DNA from: Halobaculum sp. MBLA0143
GTDB lineage: Archaea; Halobacteriota; Halobacteria; Halobacteriales; Haloferacaceae
Assembly: GCF_041361465.1 (NCBI RefSeq)
Contig: NZ_JBGKAC010000001.1
Location: forward strand, 1,736,001-1,800,000
Direction of reading: 5' to 3'
Length of the DNA stretch: 64,000 nucleotides
Shown here: in pieces, positions 8,934 to 17,580 of the stretch
How positions within the stretch are numbered: position 1 is the stretch's first letter
Layout of the letters: every line of letters begins with the position of its first letter
Made by a program: the position numbers and the translations under genes
The notes under the pieces: generated by a model
Database searches by the model: none
Told to the model about the DNA's origin: nothing
What the model saw: only the letters and a program-made list of their open reading frames with translations

Positions 8934-9811
8934 GCGCAGCGACCACCACCCACGGGGCGGCGTTGCCGCGGCTCCGCTACCTCCTGAAGCTGTCGCGTCC
9001 ACGCTTCTGGCCGTACCTCGCCGGCCCGGTCGTCGTCGGCGTCGCCGGCGCGGCCGCGAGCGTCCCGGAGCTGTTCGCCCCGTTGAACTTCCTGTTGTTC
9101 GGGTTCTTCCTCGTACCCGCGAACGTGCAGTTGTACGGCGTCAACGACGTGTTCGACGCCGACGTCGACGAGGACAATCCGAAGAAGGACGATAAGGAGG
9201 TGCGGTACGGCGGCGACAGGCTCGTCCCCGCGGCCGTCACTCTGACGTCGTTGGCCGGGCTGGCGTTGTTCGCGCTCGTCCCCCGGGTGGCGTGGCCGTA
9301 CCTGGCGGCGTACTTCCTGTTGGCAGTGGAGTACAGCGCGCCGCCGTTCCGGTTCAAGACCACGCCGTTCCTCGACTCCGTCTCCAACGGGCTGTACATC
9401 CTCCCCGGGGCGGTGGCGTACGCGACTGTGACGGGCACACACCCGCCGGCGTCGGCGCTCGTCGGCGGCTGGCTCTGGTCGATGGGGATGCACACGTTCT
9501 CCGCCATCCCGGACATCGAGCCGGATCGGGAGGCGGGCATCCGGACGACCGCGACCGTCCTCGGTGAAGAACGGACGTACGCCTACTGTGCGGCGACGTG
9601 GCTGGCCTCCGGGGTCGCGTTCGCGTTCCTCGACACCCGGATCGCGCTGCCGCTCCTGGCGTACCCAGTGGTCGTGTTCGGCATCTACTGGTCGGACGTT
9701 CCGGTCGACCGGGCGTACTGGTGGTACCCGGCGTTGAACACGCTCGTCGGCGCGCTGCTGACGATGGGGCTGCTCACTCGGATCGTCCCGCCGGAGGCGG
9801 TGTTGCCGTGA
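8930..9811 (+). CDS. lyeJ: Lycopene elongase / UbiA-family prenyltransferase
   Basis: 293 aa integral-membrane prenyltransferase that adds C5 units to lycopene on the way to C50 bacterioruberin. The first UbiA aspartate motif is NDVFDADVDEDNPKKDD (about residues 71-87); the second is DIEPDREAG (about 192-200). Around eight hydrophobic helices alternate with short loops. The GTG at 8930 overlaps the upstream small ORF stop, and the TGA at 9809 overlaps the cruF start. Position between crtI and cruF, rather than the aspartate motifs alone, decides lycopene elongase over other UbiA enzymes. Confidence 0.9.
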   Translation: MSAATTTHGAALPRLRYLLKLSRPRFWPYLAGPVVVGVAGAAASVPELFAPLNFLLFGFFLVPANVQLYGVNDVFDADVDEDNPKKDDKEVRYGGDRLVPAAVTLTSLAGLALFALVPRVAWPYLAAYFLLAVEYSAPPFRFKTTPFLDSVSNGLYILPGAVAYATVTGTHPPASALVGGWLWSMGMHTFSAIPDIEPDREAGIRTTATVLGEERTYAYCAATWLASGVAFAFLDTRIALPLLAYPVVVFGIYWSDVPVDRAYWWYPALNTLVGALLTMGLLTRIVPPEAVLP

Positions 9812-10722
9812 GCACCCGCACCGAGGTGTCGGAGTGGCTGCCAGACTCCCGTCGGGAGGCCGAGCGCCGGTTCGACCGACTGGTTCGGGAGAATCGCTTC
9901 ACCATCTCCGCGTTCTTCCCGCTCAACGGGATCGTCCTGCTGGTCGCCAGCGCCGAAGGCTGGCTCCCGGAGCCGTTGGCGTTCCACGGTCTGTTGATCC
10001 TCTCCGGCACACTCGTCATGCGGTCGCCGCTCGTCGCCGGGGTCGCCCCCGTGGCCAAGCGGAAGACCGTGGCCGCCGTCGGTCTGCTCGCGGCGTACGC
10101 CTACGGCATCGAGTACGTCGGCGTCCACACCGGCTGGCCGTACGGTCGCTTCGAGTACGTCGTCGATCTCGGACCGGCGTTGGCGGGAGTCCCCGTCGGT
10201 CTCCCGGTGTTCTTCATCCCGCTCGTCGTCAACGCCTACCTCCTCGTGTTGCTCCTCTTGGGCGACCGCGCGGACGGCGGGCTCGGGGCCGCCGCGGTCC
10301 GGCTCGGCGCCGTGATCGCGCTCGTGCTCACGATGGACGTGGTGTTGGACCCCGGCGCCGTCGCACTGGGGTTCTGGCGGTACTTCGAGCCGGGCGCGCC
10401 CGTCCTGGGGGGGCTGTTGTCCTCCGCCGGCGGCTTCTACGGCGTCCCACTGTCGAACTACGCCGGCTGGGTGCTGTCGTCGGCTGTCGCCGTCGGCCTC
10501 CTGGACTGGGGGTTCGACCGAAGAGCGCTGCGCGAGCGGATGTCGGAGTGCGAGTTCATGCTCGACGACATGGTGAGCTTCGTACTCCTGTGGGGCGGGC
10601 TGAATCTCTGGTTCGGGAATCTGGTGTCGGTCGCCGTCGCTGGGGTGATCGGCGCCGGGCTGTGGCGGACTGACCGGTTCGACGCCGATCTGATCGCGTC
10701 ACAGTTTGGAGAGGGGTCGTAG
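9808..10722 (+). CDS. cruF: Bisanhydrobacterioruberin hydratase (CruF family)
   Basis: 304 aa multi-pass membrane protein that hydrates bisanhydrobacterioruberin ends to give bacterioruberin. The family pattern is visible in YGIEYVGVHTGWPYGRFEYV, in the helix with FFIPLVVNAYLLVLL, and in MDVVLDPGAVALGFWRYFEPG followed by FYGVPLSNYAGWVLSS. It starts GTGA-overlapped with lyeJ and is the last gene of the operon; the convergent gene ends two bases beyond. The start at 9808 gives an N terminus MSTRTEVSEWLPDSRREAE, with the first helix after the motif RENRFTISAFFPLNG. Confidence 0.92.
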   Translation: MSTRTEVSEWLPDSRREAERRFDRLVRENRFTISAFFPLNGIVLLVASAEGWLPEPLAFHGLLILSGTLVMRSPLVAGVAPVAKRKTVAAVGLLAAYAYGIEYVGVHTGWPYGRFEYVVDLGPALAGVPVGLPVFFIPLVVNAYLLVLLLLGDRADGGLGAAAVRLGAVIALVLTMDVVLDPGAVALGFWRYFEPGAPVLGGLLSSAGGFYGVPLSNYAGWVLSSAVAVGLLDWGFDRRALRERMSECEFMLDDMVSFVLLWGGLNLWFGNLVSVAVAGVIGAGLWRTDRFDADLIASQFGEGS

Positions 10723-10723
10723 C

Positions 10724-11275
10724 TCAGTCGTCTCCCTCCAGCCACTCGACGAACTCTCGGCCGCCCTTCGGCGTGATCCGGAACGGGACGTTCCGTTGCT
10801 TGTCGCTAGTTGGGTCGTTCTTGATCAGCCCGTCCTGTCGGAGCCCGTAGAGGAGCGTCCCACCCCAGTTGTCGATGTCGAGCATCTCGTCTTCGATCAG
10901 GGTCTGCTTCGTCTCCTGATTGTCGAGGTACGGGTCGCCCGTCCGCTCCTTCTCGATCGGGCCGTAGCCCAACAGCGCGTACTTCGGGTCGATCCCCAAC
11001 GGGTCGTCGACGTGCGTGCCCGCGTCGTCGACGTAGAAGTGCTCCGCGAGTGCGACTGGGTCGACGTCGAGAGTGTCTGTGGCCTCTCGGAGTTCGTCTT
11101 CGGTGTCGACTCGCTCTTCGTCGGACGACGACCCCGATTCGAAGTCGTCGAGTTCTGAACTCTCGACCGAGACGTCTTGTCCGAGTTCGTCATCGTTCGT
11201 CTCCTCCGTCCCACACCCCCCAGACGAGCACCAAAATCGACGGTCGTATTCCACTCCAACGACCACACCGCCCAT
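10724..11275 (-). CDS. Acidic protein with C-terminal winged-helix-like segment, function unknown
   Basis: The coding frame is clear from the acidic residues TEETNDDELGQDVSVESSE onward to the stop, but the start is not. In-frame candidates are ATG 11275 (whose bases overlap the divergent trmJ ATG) and GTG 11254; no ATG or GTG occurs between there and the acidic part. The first half is a Ser/Asp/Glu linker. The second half (ALLGYGPIEKERTG, then NWGGTLLYGLRQDGLI and FRITPKGGREFVEWLE) looks like a winged-helix fold with the usual ITPKG wing. A regulatory role is an inference only. The stop lies two bases beyond cruF, and the genes converge. Confidence 0.6.
   Translation of the reverse strand: MGGVVVGVEYDRRFWCSSGGCGTEETNDDELGQDVSVESSELDDFESGSSSDEERVDTEDELREATDTLDVDPVALAEHFYVDDAGTHVDDPLGIDPKYALLGYGPIEKERTGDPYLDNQETKQTLIEDEMLDIDNWGGTLLYGLRQDGLIKNDPTSDKQRNVPFRITPKGGREFVEWLEGDD
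11244..11250 (+). promoter_or_regulatory. TATA box of the TrmJ-like gene
   Basis: TCGTATT, centred 27 nt upstream of ATG 11274. The same bases lie inside the longest version of the divergent minus-strand reading frame, an argument for a shorter form of that gene. Confidence 0.45.
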
Positions 11276-12062
11276 GAGCGAGTACGCCGTCGTCGTCGTG
11301 GAGCCGGAGACGCCGGGCAACGTCGGCACGATCGCGCGGTCGATGAAGAACTTCGGGCTGTACGATCTGAAGCTCGTCGACCCCCCGGAGATCGGCGAGG
11401 GGACGGAGGCGTACGGCTTCGCGGGCCACGCCCGCGAGGACGTGCTCCCGAACGCGGACAGCGTCACCTTCGACGAGGTCGTCGAACGGTACCACACCGT
11501 CGGGTTCACCGGGATCACGGGCGAGGACGCGACGAGCCACACCAGGTTCCCGTACACGACGCCGGCGGAGCTCCGAGACGACCTCGCCACAGTCGAGGCG
11601 GACACGGCGCTCGTGTTCGGCCGGGAGTCGCGCGGGCTGAACAACGACGAACTCGCGCGGCTGGACCAGGTAGCGTCGATCCCAGCCAACCCGGAGTACC
11701 CCGTGTTGAACCTGGGGCAGGCGGCGACGGTGACGCTGTACGAACTTCGAGAGCTGTTCTTAGACGACACCCACCTCCCGGACAGAGAACACGAGCGGGC
11801 GACGGAGGCGGAGATCGAACGGCTGTACGAGCAGTTCGAGCGGTACCTGGACGCGGTCGAGCCGCGGGATCACGTCCGCGCCCGGGCCGGGCGCCTCCTC
11901 CGACGGCTCGTCGGCCGCGCGCACCCGACGGACCGCGAGACGACGACCCTGACGGGGCTGTTCCGGAAGACCGCAGATCGGTGGAACGTCGTCGACGACG
12001 GGGCAGAGGGAGACGAGAGCGACGGGAGTGACGCCGGCAGCGGCGACGACGAGGCTGCCTGA
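11274..12062 (+). CDS. trmJ: TrmJ-type SPOUT tRNA 2'-O-methyltransferase
   Basis: 262 aa SAM-dependent RNA ribose methyltransferase of the SpoU/TrmH superfamily; archaeal TrmJ modifies position 32 of tRNAs. The knotted SPOUT core is visible: VVEPETPGNVGTIARSMKNFG (motif 1, with the N and R of the catalytic region), ALVFGRESRGLNNDELARLD (motif 2) and IPANPEYPVLNLGQAATVTLYEL (motif 3, SAM knot). A helical dimer/tRNA arm follows, and then a poly-acidic tail. The start is set by the TATA box 27 nt upstream. The exact target nucleotide is inferred from family only. Confidence 0.88.
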   Translation: MSEYAVVVVEPETPGNVGTIARSMKNFGLYDLKLVDPPEIGEGTEAYGFAGHAREDVLPNADSVTFDEVVERYHTVGFTGITGEDATSHTRFPYTTPAELRDDLATVEADTALVFGRESRGLNNDELARLDQVASIPANPEYPVLNLGQAATVTLYELRELFLDDTHLPDREHERATEAEIERLYEQFERYLDAVEPRDHVRARAGRLLRRLVGRAHPTDRETTTLTGLFRKTADRWNVVDDGAEGDESDGSDAGSGDDEAA

Positions 12063-12133
12063 CGCGCACTGCGGCACCCGCCGCCCCGACCGGCTCCGTC
12101 GGCTTTTTCTCGGGTGGCCACACCACCCCGGGT

Positions 12134-13192
12134 ATGGACGACGACACCGCGGACGGGAGCGACGACGGGCGCGTGGACGGAGACGACGCGGGTGACACGA
12201 CCGAGACCGACGACACGGCCGAGGGGCTCACCTACGCCGAGGCGGGCGTGGACGTGGGCGCGAGCGAGGCGGCGACGGCGGCGTTGGTGTCGGCCGCGGA
12301 CAGCCAGGGCGCAGACGGGACGTACGCGGGGCTGATCGAGGCGGGCGACGGCTACCTCGGGCTGGCGACGGACGGCGTCGGGACGAAGCTGCTGGTTGCG
12401 GAGGCGCTGTCGGACTACTCCACCGTCGGAATCGACTGCGTGGCGATGAACGCCAACGACCTGGTCGCGGCGGGCGTGGAGCCGGCGGCGTTCGTCGACT
12501 ACCTCGCCGTCGAGGAGCCCGGCGAGGACGTAGCCGAGCAGATCGGCGAGGGGCTGGCGGTCGGTGCCGAGCGGGCGGGCGTCGCGTTGTTGGGCGGCGA
12601 GACGGCGGTGATGCCGGAGGTGATCCGGGACCTGGACCTGGCGGGCACCTGCGCGGGCTTCGCCACGGACGCGGACCTGTTCCCGGGCGTCGCCCAGCCG
12701 GGCGACGCGCTCGTCGGGTGGCCCTCCTCGGGGATCCACTCCAACGGGCTGACGCTGGCCCGCGAGGCGGTGACCCGCGATCACGAGTACACGGATCCGT
12801 GTCCGTTCGGGGACTACGACACGTTGGGCGCGGCGTTGTTGGAGCCGACGCGGATCTACGCGGATCTGTTGGAGCCGATGCGAACCCACGGGGTCCGGGC
12901 GGCCGCTCACGTCACCGGCGGCGGCTGGGGCAACCTCGAGCGGCTGGGCGACCACGCCTACCGCGTGGACGACCCGTGTCCGGCACAGCCCGTCTTCGAG
13001 TTCGTCCGAGAGGCCGGCGGGGTGTCCGACGCGGAGATGCACCGCACGTTCAACGTCGGCACGGGGTTCGTCGCGGCGCTCCCGCCGGCCGAGGCCGACG
13101 ACTTGGCGGCCACAACCGACGGGCGCGTGGTCGGTCGGGTCGCGGAGACGGACGGGGACGCGACCGTGTCGATTCGGGGGTTGGAGCTGTGA
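12134..13192 (+). CDS. purM: Phosphoribosylformylglycinamidine cyclo-ligase (AIR synthase)
   Basis: 352 aa; closes the imidazole ring of FGAM to give AIR with ATP in purine synthesis. Key family segments: LTYAEAGVDV at the start, ATDGVGTKLLVAEAL (ATP-binding DGVGTK), DCVAMNANDLVAAGVEPAAFVDYLA, ALLGGETAVMPEV and GLALVASG-like PSSGIHSNGLTLAR. An N-terminal acidic extension of about 35 residues (DDDTADGSDDG...) precedes the catalytic domain. A T-run at 12103-12107 just upstream may act as a terminator for trmJ or as the core promoter. The stop overlaps the start of the glycosylase gene. Confidence 0.95.
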   Translation: MDDDTADGSDDGRVDGDDAGDTTETDDTAEGLTYAEAGVDVGASEAATAALVSAADSQGADGTYAGLIEAGDGYLGLATDGVGTKLLVAEALSDYSTVGIDCVAMNANDLVAAGVEPAAFVDYLAVEEPGEDVAEQIGEGLAVGAERAGVALLGGETAVMPEVIRDLDLAGTCAGFATDADLFPGVAQPGDALVGWPSSGIHSNGLTLAREAVTRDHEYTDPCPFGDYDTLGAALLEPTRIYADLLEPMRTHGVRAAAHVTGGGWGNLERLGDHAYRVDDPCPAQPVFEFVREAGGVSDAEMHRTFNVGTGFVAALPPAEADDLAATTDGRVVGRVAETDGDATVSIRGLEL

Positions 13193-13833
13193 GCGAGGGG
13201 TTCGATCCGGCAGAGGCCGACCTCCAGTCGGCCGACGCCGCGGACGCGGAGACGGCGGTCGCGGCCGCACGGGCGCTCCACGGGGACGACCGCCTGGGAC
13301 CGCTCGTCGCCGAACACGGTCCGTTGACGCTGGACCCCGCAGACGACGCGTTCGCGCGGCTCGTCGTGTCGATCGTTCGACAACAGGTGTCGACGGACGC
13401 CGCCGCGGCGATCCGGGAACGGGTGTTCGACGCCGTGACGGTCGCGCCGGCGAAGGTGCTCGCGGCCGACCCAGAGGCGCTGAGAGAGGCCGGCCTGTCC
13501 GGCCAGAAGGTTCGGTACGTCCGGGCGGCCGCCGAGGCGTTCCGGGACCACCCGGAGCGGTACGCCCGGGAGACGCTGGCCGAGCAGTCGAACGACGAGG
13601 TTCGGGAACGACTGACTGAGATCACCGGGGTCGGCCGTTGGACCGCCGACATGCAGCTGTTGTTCACGCTCGGTCGGCCGGACGTGTTCCCGGTCGGCGA
13701 CCTCGGGGTCAGACGCGGGGTGGAACGCCTCGTCGACGCGGAGCTGTCGCGGGCGGAGATCCGCGAGCGAGCCCGCCGGTGGGCGCCGTACCGCAGCTAC
13801 GCGAGCTTGCACCTCTGGGCGAACGAGGACTGA
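13189..13833 (+). CDS. AlkA-type DNA-3-methyladenine glycosylase (HhH-GPD)
   Basis: 214 aa base-excision repair glycosylase that removes alkylated purines. The helix-hairpin-helix motif is LTEITGVGRWTADMQLLF, and the downstream PVGDLGVRRGV carries the presumed catalytic aspartate (D of VGDLG). IVRQQVSTDAAAAIRERV is the typical first helix segment of the family, and LSGQKVRYVRAAA the substrate-side helix. There are no iron-sulfur cysteines, so it is AlkA-like rather than EndoIII/MutY-like. GTG 13189 overlaps the purM TGA (GTGA), indicating co-translation. Confidence 0.9.
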   Translation: MSEGFDPAEADLQSADAADAETAVAAARALHGDDRLGPLVAEHGPLTLDPADDAFARLVVSIVRQQVSTDAAAAIRERVFDAVTVAPAKVLAADPEALREAGLSGQKVRYVRAAAEAFRDHPERYARETLAEQSNDEVRERLTEITGVGRWTADMQLLFTLGRPDVFPVGDLGVRRGVERLVDAELSRAEIRERARRWAPYRSYASLHLWANED

Positions 13834-13887
13834 CGACATCTGCCCTGTGACAGTTTCGCACGCTCCCTCGCGACCGAAAGCCTTGAC

Positions 13888-13901
13888 TGACTGGCCAGTC
13901 A
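13888..13901. promoter_or_regulatory. Palindromic operator of the TetR-MATE operon
   Basis: TGACTGGCCAGTCA is a perfect 14-bp palindrome in the region 5' of the TetR gene; an extra TTGAC abuts it on the left and ACTAAC on the right. Perfect palindromes of this size directly upstream of a TetR gene are normally autoregulatory operators. Confidence 0.65.
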
Positions 13902-14013
13902 ACTAACGTGTGAGCGAGTGGTCCCGCGTCGGTCCCCCGCGGGCCACACACGCGGGGCGGCCGACCGGCCGCCCGGACACGACGCTGCGACGATACGAGG
14001 ATACGACGATACG

Positions 14014-14724
14014 ATGACAGAGACCGAGACAGAGACGACGACGGAGACGGACGAGGCCGGTCCGGAGGCGGACCGCGAGACAACGGTAGAGGCGGAGACA
14101 GAGTTCACGGAGGCGCAGGCGGCCATCATGGAGGCGACGTACTGTGCGGTGTGTGAGTACGGTTACGCCGACGTGACGATGCAGGACATCGCCGACCGGA
14201 CGGACCGGAGCAAGGCGGCGCTCCACTACCACTTCGACGGGCGCGACGACCTGTTCCGTCGGTTCCTCTCGTACCTCCACGACGACTTCGTGGCGACGAC
14301 CGCCGACCCGCCGGGCGACACCCCGGCCGAGCGGCTCGTCGCCCTGCTCCAGACGGTGTTGTCGACACCCGACGACGTCGACGACGAGGGTGTGGAGTTC
14401 ACGACCGCGTTCCTGGAGATGAAGGCACAGGCGCCGTACAGCGAACCGCTCCGCGACGGGCTCCACCGCATCGACGAACACCTCGTGGACCAGGTGGCCG
14501 AACTCGTCGCCGCGGGCGTCGACGCGGGCGAGTTCCCGCCGGAGACGGACGCGGAGGCGGTGGCGTCGTTCGTCAGCACGTACCTCCACGGCACTTGGAC
14601 CCGGTCGGTCGCGGCCGGCAGCGACGTGGCCAGCATGCGCGACCGACTCGTGGCGTACGTGACGGAGGACCTCCTCGCGCCGGAGGCGACGGTCCGGACC
14701 GACCTCGTGGAGGTGGGAGAGTGA
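14014..14724 (+). CDS. TetR/AcrR-family transcriptional regulator
   Basis: 236 aa. After an acidic Thr/Glu-rich N-terminal stretch (residues 1-34), the DNA-binding domain reads AQAAIMEATYCAVCEYGYADVTMQDIADRTDRSKAALHYHFDGRDDLFRRFL with the characteristic HTH ending Y-H-F. The C-terminal ligand/dimer domain is all helical. It overlaps the MATE gene by GTGA, so it most likely represses its own efflux operon through the palindrome at 13888-13901. ATG 14014 is chosen; the frame is open from GTG 13918, but those codons read as non-coding arginine/proline-rich sequence. Confidence 0.92.
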   Translation: MTETETETTTETDEAGPEADRETTVEAETEFTEAQAAIMEATYCAVCEYGYADVTMQDIADRTDRSKAALHYHFDGRDDLFRRFLSYLHDDFVATTADPPGDTPAERLVALLQTVLSTPDDVDDEGVEFTTAFLEMKAQAPYSEPLRDGLHRIDEHLVDQVAELVAAGVDAGEFPPETDAEAVASFVSTYLHGTWTRSVAAGSDVASMRDRLVAYVTEDLLAPEATVRTDLVEVGE

Positions 14725-16250
14725 GTCTCCGCGAGCGCGTCGGCGCTCTGTTCAAGGGGCGCGACGAGTTCGACCTGACGAGCGGCGAGATCGGGAAGCC
14801 GTTGTTCTACCTCTCTCTGCCGATCGTCGTGACGAACCTGCTCCAGACGGCGTACAACCTCGCCGACACGTTCTGGCTGGGGCAGTTCAGCACGGAGGCG
14901 CTGGCGGCCATCTCCTTCGCGTTCCCGATGGTGTTCCTGTTGATCGCGTTCGGGATGGGAGTGTCGGTCGCTGGGTCCGTGCTCGTCGCCCAACACACCG
15001 GCGCAGACGAGCCGTCGGCCGCGGAGTACGCCGCTTCACAGACGGTGACGTTCGCCGTGCTCGTCGCGGGAGTGTTCGGGCTGATCGGCTTCCTCGGAGT
15101 GGAGACGTTCGCCGGCGTACTGGGCGCACAGCCGGACGTGGCGCCGTTGGTCGGCGACTACATGCGGGTCATCTCCGCCGGGCTCCCGCTGATGTTCGGG
15201 TTCTTCGTGTTCATCTCCCTGATGCGGGGGTACGGCGACACGATCACGCCGATGCTCGTCATGTTCGGGACGGTCGTCGTCAACATCGTGATCGACCCGT
15301 TCCTCATCTTCGGGTTCGAGAACAACCCCGTGTTCGGGATGGTCGCCGCCCGCGGGCTGGAGGCCCAACTGCTGGCCGCGACGGGCTACACCGGCAGTGG
15401 GGTCGCCGGCGCCGCCTACGCGACCGTCTTCTCGCGAGGTCTCGCGTTCGTCGTCGGCACCGCGATCATGTTCCAGGGGACCCGGGGCGTCCAGATCAAC
15501 CTCGAGGACATGGTGCCGGACTTCTCGTACGCGGTCAAGATCCTGCGGATCGGCGTCCCCGCCTCGATCGAGGGAACCGGCCGGGCGCTGTCCGTCAACC
15601 TCCTCCTGGTCGTCGTCGGCTTCTTCCCGACGACCGTGGTCGCGGGCTACGGGATCGCCGTCCGGGTGTTCTCCGTCGTGTTCCTGCCGGCCATCGCCGT
15701 CGCACGGGGCGTCGAGACGATGACCGGCCAGAACATCGGCGCCGACGAGCCCGACCGGGCCGCGGCCGCCGCCAGGCTCGCGGGGAAGGTGATGTTCGGG
15801 GTCCTGTTGGGCGTCGGCGTCGTCACCTGGGTCGCCGCCGCCCCTATCGCAGCCGTGTTCACGGACGACCCCGCGGTGATTTCCGTCACGGAGGAGTTCC
15901 TGCGGTGGGTCGCGCCCACGTTCGGCTTCATCGGCGTGATGCGGGCCTACACCGGGAGCTTCCGCGGGGCCGGCAAGACGCTCACCGCCGCCGTGATCTC
16001 CATCACGATGCTGGGCGTGATCCGGCTCCCGCTTGCGTACTTCGGGGTCCGGCCGCCCGCCTTCCTCGGGATCGAGTCGCTGGGCACCGTCGGGCTGTGG
16101 GTGGCGTTCGCCGTCTCCAACACCGCCGGCGCGATCATGGCGTACCTCTGGTACCAGCGGGGCACCTGGCGCGACGCGGACGTGCGCGGTGAGCCGGCCG
16201 TCGACGACGACGGCGGCACCGACCCGGACGCCGTCCCTGTCGACGACTGA
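14721..16250 (+). CDS. MATE family efflux transporter
   Basis: 509 aa, 12 predicted TM helices in two six-helix bundles; exports drugs or metabolites in exchange for H+ or Na+. Family features: GKPLFYLSLPIVVTNLLQTAYNLADTFWLGQFSTEALAA at the start, the repeat-related ASIEGTGRALSVNLLLVVVG at the second half, and RGYGDTITPMLVMFG / YTGSFRGAGKTLTAAVIS at equivalent positions of both halves. A short acidic cytoplasmic tail ends the protein. The substrate is unknown. Co-transcribed with the upstream TetR regulator. Confidence 0.95.
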   Translation: MSLRERVGALFKGRDEFDLTSGEIGKPLFYLSLPIVVTNLLQTAYNLADTFWLGQFSTEALAAISFAFPMVFLLIAFGMGVSVAGSVLVAQHTGADEPSAAEYAASQTVTFAVLVAGVFGLIGFLGVETFAGVLGAQPDVAPLVGDYMRVISAGLPLMFGFFVFISLMRGYGDTITPMLVMFGTVVVNIVIDPFLIFGFENNPVFGMVAARGLEAQLLAATGYTGSGVAGAAYATVFSRGLAFVVGTAIMFQGTRGVQINLEDMVPDFSYAVKILRIGVPASIEGTGRALSVNLLLVVVGFFPTTVVAGYGIAVRVFSVVFLPAIAVARGVETMTGQNIGADEPDRAAAAARLAGKVMFGVLLGVGVVTWVAAAPIAAVFTDDPAVISVTEEFLRWVAPTFGFIGVMRAYTGSFRGAGKTLTAAVISITMLGVIRLPLAYFGVRPPAFLGIESLGTVGLWVAFAVSNTAGAIMAYLWYQRGTWRDADVRGEPAVDDDGGTDPDAVPVDD

Positions 16251-16284
16251 GCGAGCGGCACCGACCGATCCGTTCTTCCGACGC

Positions 16285-16785
16285 TCAGCGGTACTCGCGG
16301 TGGATCTCTGCGCCGGCCTCGGGCAACACTGGACCCAGTGACTGCACGGCTGCGCCGGTGCGGTCGTACACGACCCGCGAGGGGAGGGCGTCGTCGTGGC
16401 CCGCCAGCTCGGCGGCCCGCTCGGCGGACACGGAGTGGACGACCGCCGCCAGCCCGGCGCTCCGAATCCCGCCGGCACACATCGGACACGGCTCCGTGCT
16501 CGTGTACATGACCGTCCGCTCACGCACCGCCGGGTCCAGTTCTCGTCCGGCCCACTCCGCGAGGTGCAGCTCCGGGTGTTCCCGCAGGTCGTCGTCGGTG
16601 ACGACCGCGTTGCGTGCCTCGGCGACGACCGTCGGGCCGTCCGGTGCGTCCGGGTCGACCAACAACGAGCCGTACGGATCGTCGCCGCGCTCGGCCGCCT
16701 CGCGGGCTAGTTCGAGTGCGCGCTCCGTGTACCGTTCGTGGTCGAGATTCGGGTAGACCTCCGTCGGGGCCGGTGTCTGTGTCAC
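16285..16785 (-). CDS. Zinc-dependent nucleoside/cytidine-type deaminase
   Basis: 166 aa member of the CDA fold. The zinc site is formed by the histidine of [11 protein letters not shown] (the HPE variant of HxE, with E as proton shuttle) and the two cysteines of [11 protein letters not shown]. The nucleobase or nucleoside substrate (guanine, cytosine or a modified nucleoside) cannot be told from sequence. Start GTG 16785 gives [17 protein letters not shown]; the longer frame upstream runs into the dodecin promoter and antisense sequence. It is convergent with the MATE gene and divergent from dodecin. Confidence 0.85.
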   Translation of the reverse strand: MTQTPAPTEVYPNLDHERYTERALELAREAAERGDDPYGSLLVDPDAPDGPTVVAEARNAVVTDDDLREHPELHLAEWAGRELDPAVRERTVMYTSTEPCPMCAGGIRSAGLAAVVHSVSAERAAELAGHDDALPSRVVYDRTGAAVQSLGPVLPEAGAEIHREYR

Positions 16786-16873
16786 GTTCCACGCGTACGT
16801 CGCTCGTCGGCTTGAGTCGTGTGTTCCGAACCCGCCAGCAGAGTTAACCCCCGACGCGGCGACGTGTGTTCCG

Positions 16874-17074
16874 ATGGTGTTCAAGAAGATCACCCTGATC
16901 GGCCGGAGCGCAGAGAGCTTCGACGACGCGACCGACGACGCCGTCGACCGGGCAGAAGAGACGCTCCAGAACGTCCACTGGGTAGAGGTGGACGAGCTCG
17001 GCGTCGAGGTCGCCTCCGTCGAGGATCGGGAGTACCAAGCGGAGGTGACGGTCGCCTTCGAGTTGGAGGAGTGA
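16874..17074 (+). CDS. Dodecin (flavin storage protein)
   Basis: 66 aa, exactly dodecin size. It assembles as a hollow dodecamer that binds riboflavin/FMN between stacked tryptophans. [45 protein letters not shown] matches the known haloarchaeal dodecin closely; W36 in NVHWVEV is the flavin-stacking residue. The beta-alpha-beta-beta order is complete, with a final [13 protein letters not shown] strand. A GTTAACC element at about 16840-16846 is the likely promoter. Confidence 0.95.
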   Translation: MVFKKITLIGRSAESFDDATDDAVDRAEETLQNVHWVEVDELGVEVASVEDREYQAEVTVAFELEE

Positions 17075-17123
17075 GACGCCGAAAGCAACCGTAATTCGGG
17101 CTGCCGTGTCGCGCTTGCTCCGG

Positions 17124-17519
17124 CTATTCGGTCAGTCGGCGCACGGCTTCGTAGCCTCCCGCCGTGAGAAGTCCAGCGAGTACCGTTGCGCTCACCGCTA
17201 GGTCGGACGGGAGGACGCCCAATCCCAACTGGAGGGTGCCGATCGTCACCATCGTGTAGAACCCGACACTGGTCGACGGGCCGTACTGTCGATCGTCGCT
17301 CGTCTGCCCGTCACTTCCAACTGGGGTGGTCGGCTCGGTCGAACGACGTGCCGCGAGAACGACGCTCGATAGAACGACGAGACCGGTTGCTGCCTTCATC
17401 GCTCCGATGCTCGACATTCCCGACGCCGCGTTCACCACTCCAGCACCGACAACTGACAGCCCAGCTACGAGTACAACTGACATTCGAGCTTGTCGACCGT
17501 TAACTATCTCTTTGTTCAT
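17124..17519 (-). CDS. Small membrane protein beside halocin gene (candidate immunity protein)
   Basis: 131 aa with three to four predicted TM helices (about 13-35, 42-60, 88-105 and 106-125) and no recognised domain. ATG 17519 follows a strong TATATAAA box at 17541-17548 with leaderless spacing, so it has its own promoter although it lies directly downstream of the halocin gene on the same strand (61-nt gap). Small hydrophobic proteins in this position commonly protect bacteriocin producers; here that is inference from location only. Its frame is intact although the halocin gene is broken. Confidence 0.7.
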   Translation of the reverse strand: MNKEIVNGRQARMSVVLVAGLSVVGAGVVNAASGMSSIGAMKAATGLVVLSSVVLAARRSTEPTTPVGSDGQTSDDRQYGPSTSVGFYTMVTIGTLQLGLGVLPSDLAVSATVLAGLLTAGGYEAVRRLTE

Positions 17520-17540
17520 GTTTTGCTTTGTTAACGAAAA

Positions 17541-17548
17541 TATATAAA
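17541..17548 (-). promoter_or_regulatory. TATA box of the halocin-adjacent membrane gene
   Basis: Plus-strand TATATAAA lies about 25 nt upstream of ATG 17519 on the minus strand, in an AT-rich pocket. One of the strongest TATA boxes in the window. Confidence 0.7.
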
Positions 17549-17580
17549 GTTTTCTGACCTGTGCGGGTGGCAGACAGAGT

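Noticed and set aside
7259-9493. 744-codon open frame antisense to crtI and lyeJ
   Set aside because: Same artefact; it spans two genes and the spacer between them without any domain.
10705-10740. tRNA-like string GGTCGTAGCTCAGTCG
   Set aside because: It resembles a D-arm start but is the end of cruF plus the stop of the next gene; no acceptor, anticodon or T-arm pairing follows.
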